A stretch of DNA of 17,842 nt, taken from assembly GCA_900541355.1 (NCBI GenBank), contig UQJU01000025.1:1-17842 (forward strand), written 5' to 3'. The notes under the pieces were generated by a model. That model searched no databases and was not told the origin of the DNA. It worked only from the letters and a program-made list of their open reading frames with translations. Both the position numbers and the translations under genes were made by a program. The stretch comes from Candidatus Avelusimicrobium fimicolum (lineage in GTDB: Bacteria > Elusimicrobiota > Elusimicrobia > Elusimicrobiales > Elusimicrobiaceae). Shown in pieces: positions 7,337-14,097 of this stretch (the stretch's first letter is position 1; every line of letters starts with the position of its first letter).

Positions 7337-9697
7337 TTATTTAATTTCTTGGGCGGGTTTTTTGCTGGTTAAAATGGCCCAGCCTAATACCGCCAAGAGT
7401 ACAATTACTACCACCCAGCCGATTTTGCCCAAGGGGGTAAAATCGTTGTGATAATTGACGATAATCGGCGCTACGATAACGGCCACCATATTTACCACCT
7501 TAATTAAGGGGTTGACTGCCGGACCTGCCGTATCTTTGAGCGGGTCGCCCACCGTATCGCCCACCACGCTGGCTTTGTGGCGTTCGGAACCTTTACCTGT
7601 GTTGGCGGCTAAGTCCGTAGGCTCGTCCTCTACTACCTTTTTGGCATTATCCCACGCACCGCCCGCGTTGGACATAAATACGGCAAGCAACTGGCCGGAA
7701 ACAATAATCCCGGCTAAAAATCCGCCTAAGGCTTCCACCCCAAACGCAAGACCCACCACCACCGGGGAGACAATTCCCAACAGGGCCAAAATAATTAATT
7801 CTTTTTGCGCTGCAACGGTGGAAATACTTACGGCGCGGGTGTAGTCCGGCTGGGTTTTCCCTTCCAATACCCCGCCTTTAAACTGTCTGCGAACTTCCTG
7901 CACGATAAGCGCGGCCGCACGGCTGACGGCATTGATAGCAAAGGACGAAAACAGCCACGGCAACGCTCCGCCGATAAGCATTCCTACGAATACAACCGGG
8001 TTGGAAACCACAATGCCTACTTGGGACAAAAGTGTAAGCATTTTGCTTTCGCCTGCGGCGGCCCAAGCATCATTTAGTAAGCGCTGTACGTTGCTCACGT
8101 CCACCATATACGAGGCAAACAACGATACCGCCGCAATTACGGCTGAACCGATAGCCACCCCTTTGGTAATAGCCTTGGTAGTGTTTCCCACACCGTCTAG
8201 GTCCGCCATAATCTGCCGGGCCTTTTTGGTTTCCTTGTCCTCTTGTCCGTGCCAACTCATTTCGCCAATGCCGTTGGCATTGTCGGCAATCGGGCCGAAG
8301 GAGTCCATCGCCACGTTGTTGCCGGTGAGGGTCAGCATCCCGATACCCGTCATCGCTACCCCGTAAAGGATAAAGTTAAACTTTTCCGCCGGAGTCAGAC
8401 CGTCAATAGTACCGAAGATAAAGACGGAACAAAAGATAGACGCCGCAATTACCAAGGTGGTCCATACGGCCGATTCAAAGCCTACCGCAATACCGGACAA
8501 AATCGTAGTGGCGGAGCCGGTGGCGGTAGATTTTTTGATTTCCTGTACAGGTTTATTTTCCGTACCTGTAAAATATTCGGTTAAACGGTCAATGCCGATA
8601 GCCAAAATAATGCCGATGGTAGTGGCGGCAAACGGTCTCCACCAGCCGCCGGGGACTTGATCCATATAGTAATAGGCCAATACCCCGAAGATGACTACGG
8701 AAATAGCGGCAGAAATGCTATACCCTTTAAAAATAGCCTTCATAGCATTTCCGGCGGAGCGTTTGGAATCTTTTACCGCATAAGTGCCGATAATGGAACA
8801 CAAAACGCCGATACCGCGCACCAAAAGGGGATAAACAATCCACTCGTGATGGCCCGTAATTCTCCATAAGCCAATCCCTAAGATAAGCCCGGAAACAATG
8901 GTAACTTCGTAAGATTCAAAAATATCGGCGGCCATACCGGCGCAGTCGCCCACGTTGTCGCCTACCAAATCGGCTACCACGGCGGGGTTGCGCGGGTCAT
9001 CTTCCGGAATTCCCGCTTCCACTTTGCCGACCAGGTCTGCGCCCACATCAGCGGCTTTGGTGTAAATACCGCCGCCTACACGCATAAATAAGGCAAGTAA
9101 CGTGCCGCCAAAACCAAAACCTAACAGCGCGTCCGGCGCGGCAATGCCGAAAATAATAAAAATAAGCGTTCCGCCCAAAAGGCCAAGCCCGTCTGTCAGC
9201 ATCCCTGTAACGGTTCCGGCACGATAGGCAATGCGTAAGGCGTCGCCAAAACTGCGTTTGGAAGCGGCCGCTACGCGGACGTTTGCATCCACGGCGATAC
9301 GCATACCCAACTGGCCCACCAAAAGCGAAAAGACCGCCCCTAATATAAAAGCCCCCGCACGGCCAAAAGCGGCAATGAGTTTAACTTTTTCAGGAGACAA
9401 CCCCGCAAAACGCTCCATAGAATCTTGCGATACGGGCACAATATAGACGGATAAAAACAGGCAGACCGTCAGTAACCCGATCAACGGCAAAATGGTTTTA
9501 AGTTGTCGTTTCAGGTAGGCATTGGCCCCCTCCTTAATGGCGCCCCAAACTTTTAACATTTCCGGGGTGCCGGCATCTTCGCTGATAACCTGCTTGCGCA
9601 AAAATAAGGCATACAAAAGGCCCAACACCGCAATAAACAGTACGCCGAACAGCGCGTATTGTTCAAAGGTGCGTAGGGCCGATATTCCATACCACAT
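7337..9697 (-). CDS. hppA: Membrane H+-translocating pyrophosphatase, K+-independent type
   Basis: 786 residues with about 16 membrane helices. It hydrolyses pyrophosphate and pumps ions across the inner membrane. Family signatures: DVGADLVGKVEAGIPEDD (217-234), the acidic loop LVGDNVGDCAGMAADIFE (244-261), GNNVAMDSFGPIADNA (459-474), and GDTVGDPLKDTAGPAVNP (713-730) near the C-terminus. The cation switch reads GNTTKAIT (504-511): Lys508 and Thr511 are the residues of K+-independent enzymes, where K+-dependent ones have Ala and Gly. Na+-pumping members are K+-dependent, so proton pumping is predicted. I start at the ATG at 9697, seven bases after AGGAG (9705-9709). The open frame continues upstream to 9892, but that stretch holds two promoters and is not expected to be translated. 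Confidence 0.95.
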   Translation of the reverse strand: MWYGISALRTFEQYALFGVLFIAVLGLLYALFLRKQVISEDAGTPEMLKVWGAIKEGANAYLKRQLKTILPLIGLLTVCLFLSVYIVPVSQDSMERFAGLSPEKVKLIAAFGRAGAFILGAVFSLLVGQLGMRIAVDANVRVAAASKRSFGDALRIAYRAGTVTGMLTDGLGLLGGTLIFIIFGIAAPDALLGFGFGGTLLALFMRVGGGIYTKAADVGADLVGKVEAGIPEDDPRNPAVVADLVGDNVGDCAGMAADIFESYEVTIVSGLILGIGLWRITGHHEWIVYPLLVRGIGVLCSIIGTYAVKDSKRSAGNAMKAIFKGYSISAAISVVIFGVLAYYYMDQVPGGWWRPFAATTIGIILAIGIDRLTEYFTGTENKPVQEIKKSTATGSATTILSGIAVGFESAVWTTLVIAASIFCSVFIFGTIDGLTPAEKFNFILYGVAMTGIGMLTLTGNNVAMDSFGPIADNANGIGEMSWHGQEDKETKKARQIMADLDGVGNTTKAITKGVAIGSAVIAAVSLFASYMVDVSNVQRLLNDAWAAAGESKMLTLLSQVGIVVSNPVVFVGMLIGGALPWLFSSFAINAVSRAAALIVQEVRRQFKGGVLEGKTQPDYTRAVSISTVAAQKELIILALLGIVSPVVVGLAFGVEALGGFLAGIIVSGQLLAVFMSNAGGAWDNAKKVVEDEPTDLAANTGKGSERHKASVVGDTVGDPLKDTAGPAVNPLIKVVNMVAVIVAPIIVNYHNDFTPLGKIGWVVVIVLLAVLGWAILTSKKPAQEIK

Positions 9698-9736
9698 AGC
9701 ATATCTCCTTTTGAACGGAAGTGAAACTTCTCCTAT

Positions 9737-9742
9737 ATTATA
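9737..9742 (-). promoter_or_regulatory. Probable -10 box of the pyrophosphatase gene
   Basis: TATAAT on the minus strand, 39 bases before the ATG, leaving a leader that carries AGGAG and a small GAAGT/ACTTC hairpin (near 9719-9731). No convincing -35 box is seen. Confidence 0.45.
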
Positions 9743-9783
9743 ATAAATAATCTGGTAAATATCGCTTTTCCACGGCACATAGG

Positions 9784-9804
9784 TCTTTTGGCCCAGACAA
9801 AAGA
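9784..9804. repeat. Inverted repeat, possible operator
   Basis: TCTTTTG (9784-9790) and CAAAAGA (9798-9804) are perfect 7-base arms around a 7-base centre. The dyad lies between the divergent pyrophosphatase and secreted-protein genes, just upstream of the -35 box of the latter. A regulator binding site is possible; chance is not excluded. Confidence 0.3.
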
Positions 9805-9818
9805 GTACCCAAAGCCCC

Positions 9819-9847
9819 TTGATATGAAGAAGTTTGTTTTCTATACT
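9819..9847 (+). promoter_or_regulatory. Promoter of the secreted glutaminase-like gene (leaderless start)
   Basis: TTGATA (9819-9824), a 17-base spacer and TATACT (9842-9847), then seven bases to the ATG at 9855. No Shine-Dalgarno sequence is present. Confidence 0.65.
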
Positions 9848-9854
9848 ATACGTT

Positions 9855-11084
9855 ATGAAGAGTATCAAAAGGTTTTTTATATTCGTTTGCACCTTGGGGT
9901 TGCTGGGCGTTTCTGCGCAGGCACAGCGGCTCTCGTCTCCTTTTTATACACAGTTAAAACAAAAAATGGCGGGTTCCGTTTTTGCACAAAAGAACCCCGG
10001 CTTAAACCGCTTGGCGTGGATGCGGTACTATCCGGTGTCAACCCAGGTGTTTGACGAGGTGGGCACTTGGGAGCGGATGACGTATTGGTTTGATTCGTCT
10101 GACATCATTTCCGCAATGGCGGGGTATTTGTACCAAATGTATATTTCGGCCTCCGTGTACGGAGCCGCACAGGCCCCGGCGCGCTTGAATGCAAACTATT
10201 TTGGCGCGTTGGATGCGTTTGAGCATATGCGCGACCGTTTTAATGCGCAGGATAGTTTAGATTTTTATCGCAGTCATAAAAAGGAAATCAAAGCCCGTTT
10301 GGCTGATTATTTCCGTCAGGCACATTTGCCCAAATACAAGGTGGATGATTTGAAAAATGATTATGTGGAAACGGCTTTTTTAAATACCTTGAAAAACTCC
10401 GCCGGGAAAAACGGACGTGCGGGCTTTGTTTTGGCCCGGGCCAAATGGACGGCCTCTGTTCCTGGGACGGAAAAGAATTTTTTTAAAAAATATATGCAGG
10501 CGTCCTTGCAAGAGTTGAGCCGTCAGGTGGTGCTGTATGAGGAAAACGCGCCCAGTTTGGATGTTTTGGATAAAACTGCCGGACGCTATAATTCCAGTTC
10601 CAAACAATACTTGTATCGTCCCGCTACGGACGAGTGTGCCGCTTGCACGTATGATTCGTGCCGCAAAATTTGCCGCGCCGTAGTCGGCCGGAAAAACACA
10701 CGGAGTACAAGCACCTTGCGTTTGTATGAAATTACAATGCGTTCGCAAAAAGGGGAATACCTGGTGTCGGCGGACGGAAAAAATAATTTTGTTTCGCCGG
10801 ACGGCCAAAAATATCCAAAATGGCAATATCACGCCGCCGCGTTGGCGGTAATCCGGCGCGGAGGCCAGTTTGTGCCTGTGGTAATAGATAAATTTTTGTT
10901 TACAGAACCGGTAGAATTTTCTGCTTGGCTGAAAAAGTTTGATTCTAAAACGACGGTAATGTATTTGAAGCCCTTTCGGCTGCGGGAAGCGGACGAAAAA
11001 CGTCTTGTCCGTCCGGACAGCAGAAAAGGGAAAAATATTGTGAAAAACGGCAGGACTTATACACCGTATCCCATAGGAAACTGA
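9855..11084 (+). CDS. Secreted protein with a possible protein-glutaminase-like C-terminal domain
   Basis: 409 residues starting with a Sec signal peptide (1-23, ending SAQAQ). Residues 25-230 look mostly helical and I do not recognise them. A cysteine cluster follows: C261, C264, C269 and C273. Then comes WQYHAAALAVI (323-333) with H326, and FVPVVIDKFLFTEPVEFSAW (339-358) with D345. The pattern Cys ... YHxA ... VIDxxLF..P...W resembles the Cys-His-Asp triad of bacterial protein-glutaminases (papain-like fold). The 19-residue His-Asp spacing is close to that family, but the cysteine context (SCRKICRAV, 268-276) is divergent, so the enzyme call is a hypothesis. The signal peptide and gene structure are secure. 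The ATG at 9855 is chosen over an in-frame TTG at 9834, which overlaps the promoter. The gene stands alone and ends in a strong terminator. Confidence 0.6.
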   Translation: MKSIKRFFIFVCTLGLLGVSAQAQRLSSPFYTQLKQKMAGSVFAQKNPGLNRLAWMRYYPVSTQVFDEVGTWERMTYWFDSSDIISAMAGYLYQMYISASVYGAAQAPARLNANYFGALDAFEHMRDRFNAQDSLDFYRSHKKEIKARLADYFRQAHLPKYKVDDLKNDYVETAFLNTLKNSAGKNGRAGFVLARAKWTASVPGTEKNFFKKYMQASLQELSRQVVLYEENAPSLDVLDKTAGRYNSSSKQYLYRPATDECAACTYDSCRKICRAVVGRKNTRSTSTLRLYEITMRSQKGEYLVSADGKNNFVSPDGQKYPKWQYHAAALAVIRRGGQFVPVVIDKFLFTEPVEFSAWLKKFDSKTTVMYLKPFRLREADEKRLVRPDSRKGKNIVKNGRTYTPYPIGN

Positions 11085-11087
11085 TTT

Positions 11088-11117
11088 AAAAAGCCCCGCT
11101 TAGTAGCGGGGCTTTTT
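11088..11117. terminator. Bidirectional intrinsic terminator
   Basis: Perfect arms AAAAAGCCCCGCT (11088-11100) and AGCGGGGCTTTTT (11105-11117) around the loop TAGT. It lies between the converging secreted-protein and ferritin genes. Confidence 0.92.
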
Positions 11118-11132
11118 ATCGGAAGAGGTTTT

Positions 11133-11657
11133 TTATCCGGCGCAACAGCCGCAATCGTTTCCTGTGGTATCTTTGATATCCAGGCCGATATCTTCCAAGT
11201 CTTGTTCGTGTTCCACTTCGTCTTCTAAAATTTCGCGGAGTAAGTGGAAGGTAATCGGGTCCTTGCCTTTTACCATATCTAACAATTTATTATAAACTTC
11301 TATGGCGCATCTTTCACCTTGAAGATTTTGCGCTAACAGAATTTTGGACTCGCTGTTTTTGGGTACTAAATAGCCGCAAGTGCTTTCTTTGTACCAATCT
11401 TGCGGTGATAAAGCGGGTGTTCCGCCCAGTTCTATAATGCGTTTGGACAGTTTTTTAGCGTGATCCAATTCTTCGGCGGCGTGTTCCTCCATTTCCTCTA
11501 TCAGTTTGGGTGCGAGCACCCCCGTAGCCACTTGGGCACCTACCCAATATTGGTAATACGCCAGCCACTCATCGCAATAAGCCTTGTTTAAAGCGGTTAC
11601 TAACGCTTGAACATCCAACCCTGCTCGTTGTACAATTTCTCTTCCTTTCATTCCCAT
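11133..11657 (-). CDS. DPS-like ferritin (DPSL / thioferritin type)
   Basis: 174 residues forming a four-helix ferritin-like bundle. Di-iron ligands are E30, E63 and H66 (ExxH), E115, and E147 and H150 (ExxH). Two cysteines near the site, C94 in STCGYL and C117 in GERCAIE, are the hallmark of DPS-like proteins, dodecameric cages that oxidise and store iron with peroxide and protect from oxidative damage. The protein ends in a small cysteine-rich tail, DCGCCAG (168-174), which may bind metal. Bacterioferritin or rubrerythrin are alternatives, but there is no rubredoxin domain and the Cys pair favours DPSL. AGGGGG (11665-11670) precedes the ATG by seven bases; an in-frame ATG two codons later is possible. 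It has its own promoter and is probably cytoplasmic. Confidence 0.85.
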   Translation of the reverse strand: MGMKGREIVQRAGLDVQALVTALNKAYCDEWLAYYQYWVGAQVATGVLAPKLIEEMEEHAAEELDHAKKLSKRIIELGGTPALSPQDWYKESTCGYLVPKNSESKILLAQNLQGERCAIEVYNKLLDMVKGKDPITFHLLREILEDEVEHEQDLEDIGLDIKDTTGNDCGCCAG

Positions 11658-11712
11658 ATTTTTACCCCCTGTTTAATTATTGCCGGATGCGGCAAAGCCG
11701 CTCCTTACTGCC

Positions 11713-11721
11713 AGTATAGCA
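11713..11721 (-). promoter_or_regulatory. Extended -10 promoter of the ferritin gene
   Basis: TGC-TATACT on the minus strand, with TATACT at 11713-11718; no -35 box is needed for this class. The leader of about 50 bases contains a small GCGGC-TTT-GCCGC hairpin (near 11690-11702) before the ribosome binding site. I see no clear terminator between the upstream barrel gene (ending at 11759) and this promoter, so read-through is possible. Confidence 0.5.
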
Positions 11722-11758
11722 GTTAGCGCATCTTTTTACTTGGGGTAAAAAAGGTTAG

Positions 11759-13051
11759 TTAAAAGGCCCCGCCGATAACAAATCCGACCAAGTCCCCTCC
11801 GTCTTGCAGATTGTGGGTATAATTAATACCCAACGGGAGCGGAAAACGCCATAATTTATAAGAAAGTGTTGCTCCGGCACCGCTGTGGGCGCGGTATTTC
11901 CCGCCTGCATATACATAGGCATTTTCGTAAAACGGAGCCAAGGACAAAAGACCTGTGCGGTTTCGTAACAGATAATAAACAAACGAAGTCCCAATGCCGG
12001 CCCCTCTTTCGCCGCGGATTTGGCGGTCGTAACGGCCGAAGGTAAGTAAATCGGCCGATAAAATTTCGTCGCTGAAAGAAGCCTTAAATGCGTCCTGCGC
12101 CTTGCCCTGCACAATAAACATATGGCGGTTTTTAAGTTCCAGTACCCACGCAGCATTTAAACCCAGTTTTGCAAGGGTATAATCACTTCCCGTCCAATTT
12201 CCGCCGCCAGTATAATAGATACCGGTGGCATATCCTTGGCGGACACGGGGTAAATTGCGCAGACTTTTTTCCTTATCCGTCAGCCCGTAGCCCGAAAGTG
12301 CGCCCATATTAGTACCTTGGCGGATATCGTCCGTCAGGTGAAGGCCCAAGGTAATTTGATTATGGTTACCGTTATCAAACCCCGGAGAGGAATAAGCATA
12401 GCGGACATATTCCGGGCGGATAAACGCGCGGACGGTGCGGGAAAAACGGTGTGAATAGGTAACGGAAAATTGTTCTTTTTTGGAGTGGACTTGCGCCTTT
12501 AAGTCGCTTGTGTATTCATCTTCGTCGTCGGTGGTGGAAAATACGCCAAACATATTGGAGCGGTATCCGCTGTAAAAACGTTGGTCAAAATTCAGTTTGG
12601 TGTAAGATACAGACAGATGTTCATCCCCTTGGGTGATTCCGGCGCTGGCGGTGATGCCGTCTTGGCTGCCGCCCCCAAACAGAAAGGTGCTTTCACCCTG
12701 TTTAAACAAGTTTCCTCCCGCCAAAGAAACACCTGCCGCGCTTTTGGCACCTCCGGCCGCAAAGGCGAGGGGAAAAATATAACTTCCGTCTTGGGCATTA
12801 ATGGCAATATCTACTTTGTCTCCCTGCGGGGTGGCGGTAAAATCCAACTTTTTAAATACGCGCAACCGGTGCAAATCATCTTGGGCTTTTTCATAGATTT
12901 CCGGCGAAAATGTATCTCCTGGTTTTAGCAAGAATAATTTTTTAAGGGTTTCGGGCCGCATCCGCGTGGACGAAACCGACACGTTACCCACAGTTTGGGC
13001 AAAGGCGGAAAGGGAAAAACAAATCAGCAAAAGAGATAAAAAAATCTTCAT
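11759..13051 (-). CDS. Small Omp85-family outer-membrane protein with a single POTRA domain
   Basis: 430 residues. A signal peptide (1-18, ending LSAFA) is followed by one POTRA-like domain (about 20-92), with VGNVSVSSTRMRPETLKKLF and the conserved PGDTFSPEIYEKAQDDLHRL pattern. The rest (about 95-430) shows alternating beta-strand character and ends in an aromatic residue (GGAF), as outer-membrane barrels do. QIRGERGAGIG matches the position of the Omp85 loop-6 (V/I)RG(F/Y) motif, and the end has the usual DL-V-F-I-G-F pattern. BamA has five POTRAs and TamA three; a single POTRA recalls patatin-linked or other mini-Omp85 proteins. It may insert or pass lipids or proteins at the outer membrane; the substrate is unknown. 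The ATG sits directly after a -10 box. Confidence 0.78.
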   Translation of the reverse strand: MKIFLSLLLICFSLSAFAQTVGNVSVSSTRMRPETLKKLFLLKPGDTFSPEIYEKAQDDLHRLRVFKKLDFTATPQGDKVDIAINAQDGSYIFPLAFAAGGAKSAAGVSLAGGNLFKQGESTFLFGGGSQDGITASAGITQGDEHLSVSYTKLNFDQRFYSGYRSNMFGVFSTTDDEDEYTSDLKAQVHSKKEQFSVTYSHRFSRTVRAFIRPEYVRYAYSSPGFDNGNHNQITLGLHLTDDIRQGTNMGALSGYGLTDKEKSLRNLPRVRQGYATGIYYTGGGNWTGSDYTLAKLGLNAAWVLELKNRHMFIVQGKAQDAFKASFSDEILSADLLTFGRYDRQIRGERGAGIGTSFVYYLLRNRTGLLSLAPFYENAYVYAGGKYRAHSGAGATLSYKLWRFPLPLGINYTHNLQDGGDLVGFVIGGAF

Positions 13052-13058
13052 ATATAAA

Positions 13059-13088
13059 ATTATATCTTTTATACTTACCGGTAGGTAA
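13059..13088 (-). promoter_or_regulatory. Promoter of the barrel-protein gene (leaderless start)
   Basis: TTACCT (13083-13088), an 18-base spacer and TATAAT (13059-13064) on the minus strand, then seven bases to the ATG at 13051. No Shine-Dalgarno sequence is present. It is divergent from the deaminase promoter. Confidence 0.6.
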
Positions 13089-13111
13089 TTTATTGCTCAA
13101 AACATATTTGC

Positions 13112-13117
13112 TATAAT
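13112..13117 (+). promoter_or_regulatory. -10 box of the deaminase gene
   Basis: TATAAT 25 bases before the ATG, leaving a short leader that carries AGGAGG (13133-13138). The -35 region (TTTATT, 13089-13094) is weak. Confidence 0.5.
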
Positions 13118-13142
13118 AACCAACAAAGATATAGGAGGGATT

Positions 13143-13631
13143 ATGCCCAGGCGCGATAAAGTAAATTATTATTTAGATTTAGCCGATGTGGTTTCCCAGC
13201 GGGGCACTTGTCTGCGCCGCCGCTATGGGGCGGTTATCGTCAAAAATGACGAAGTAATTTCTACCGGATATGTGGGGGCGCCCCGCGGACGGAAGAATTG
13301 CACAGATTTGGGATATTGTATCCGCCAACAGTTAAATATTCCGCGTGGGGAGCGTTATGAACTCTGCCGCAGTGTACACGCCGAAGCCAATGCCATTATC
13401 AGCGCCCCGCGCGATAAAATGTTGGGGGCAACCCTCTATTTAACCGGGCGCGAAGCCGATACCGGAGAATATATTAAAAATTCGTCCAGTTGTTCTATGT
13501 GCAAACGTATGGTGATTAACGCGGGGATAGAGAAAGTGGTTATCCGAGATACGGAAAATGATTACCGCGTAATTAATGTGCAGGACTGGGTGGAGAACGA
13601 CGAATCTTTGAGCGGCACAAGGGGATATTAA
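13143..13631 (+). CDS. dCMP deaminase-like zinc enzyme (ComEB type)
   Basis: 162 residues of the cytidine/deoxycytidylate deaminase fold. The zinc site is HAE (79-81) with ligand H79 and catalytic E81, plus C117 and C120 in SSSCSMCKRMVINAGI. The family usually has PC in the second motif; here Pro is replaced by Ser. Further cysteines C23, C53, C59 and C75 could build a second structural zinc site, as in T4-type dCMP deaminases. TGYVGAPRGRKNC (41-53) matches the substrate loop GYNGxPxGxxxC. It would convert dCMP to dUMP for thymidylate synthesis. The start is fixed by AGGAGG four bases upstream. It is a single gene divergent from the barrel gene. Confidence 0.88.
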   Translation: MPRRDKVNYYLDLADVVSQRGTCLRRRYGAVIVKNDEVISTGYVGAPRGRKNCTDLGYCIRQQLNIPRGERYELCRSVHAEANAIISAPRDKMLGATLYLTGREADTGEYIKNSSSCSMCKRMVINAGIEKVVIRDTENDYRVINVQDWVENDESLSGTRGY

Positions 13632-13684
13632 TTGGGCTGGTTGTGCTGGCAAAAAGCAAAAAAAGTTTCTATCTCTCTATAAAA

Positions 13685-13749
13685 AAGGCTTGGACGGATA
13701 TTTGGCTCCCCCGCTTTATGCGGCAAAAATATTTATCCGTTTAAGCCTT
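13685..13749 (+). repeat. Long imperfect inverted repeat / structured RNA candidate
   Basis: The outer arms 13685-13700 and 13734-13749 pair over 16 positions, 14 Watson-Crick and two G-U when read as plus-strand RNA. Inside, TTTG (13701-13704) pairs with CAAA (13724-13727) and CCGC (13711-13714) with GCGG (13720-13723). It may be the 3' end of the deaminase mRNA, a small RNA, or a palindromic repeat of the REP/MITE kind. In the minus direction a T-run follows, but two A-C mismatches appear. Confidence 0.45.
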
Positions 13750-13827
13750 GTTTATGGATAAATGTCGGCTTTTCCTTATATCCAACAAACTGAAATGAAT
13801 GTGCTGTTTTTATATACAATGGTGCAT

Positions 13828-13864
13828 AAAAAAATTCCCGTCGGGAGTTAATCCTAACGGGGAT
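13828..13864 (-). terminator. Probable terminator of the exporter-thioesterase operon
   Basis: On the minus strand, arms ATCCCCGT (13857-13864) and ACGGGAAT (13834-13841) form a stem with one G-T pair and a 15-base loop, followed by seven T. It lies about 200 bases past the thioesterase stop codon. Confidence 0.6.
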
Positions 13865-13914
13865 AAATGCTAATTATTCAAAACTAAAATACGGAGTGTG
13901 TAGTTTTGCTAGCA

Positions 13915-14097
13915 CTATGCTGAGTATTTTTTTACCAAATAGGCTGAAAACAGGCAGAAATTAATAGTTTCTTCTTTCCAAAGCGGTGACAAAGAGGCGA
14001 GAAACTCTTTCCAAAAATCGGTTTGGCAGAAAGGATAACCTTTGTGTTTAGTAAAAAATTCTAAAATAGCATTTGCTCTTTCCAGCAGGTTACTATT
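13915..14097 (-). pseudogene. Start-less 60-codon open frame after the thioesterase, possible gene remnant
   Basis: The frame opens after a TGA inside the 3' end of the thioesterase gene, runs 60 codons in the -1 frame relative to it and stops at 13915. The product begins NSNLLERANAILEFFTKHKG and ends FSAYLVKKYSA. It reads like natural protein (amphipathic, two Trp, no low complexity) but has no ATG or GTG, and its TTG codons occur only late. It could be the remnant of a decayed gene, a frameshifted extension of the thioesterase, or chance. I recognise no family. Confidence 0.25.

Larger units (their letters stand above)
13632..14060. other. 429-base gap with structured elements
   Basis: No intact gene is seen on either strand. 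The gap holds a 65-base hairpin (13685-13749), a minus-strand terminator-like hairpin (13828-13864) and most of a start-less open frame (13915-14097, minus). A plus-strand frame of 29 codons (13762-13851) has no ribosome binding site. Confidence 0.5.

Noticed and set aside
9698..9892. 65-residue N-terminal extension of the pyrophosphatase open frame
   Set aside because: The stretch contains the -10 boxes of both divergent genes and a dyad. A good ribosome binding site precedes the ATG at 9697, and family members start near that point.
13762..13851. 29-codon plus-strand frame MSAFPYIQQTEMNVLFLYTM...
   Set aside because: No ribosome binding site or promoter, and its end overlaps a minus-strand terminator hairpin. 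Probably chance.
13632..14060. Retron, CRISPR or attachment site in the gap
   Set aside because: No reverse transcriptase, integrase, direct repeats or tRNA gene is nearby; only inverted repeats are seen.
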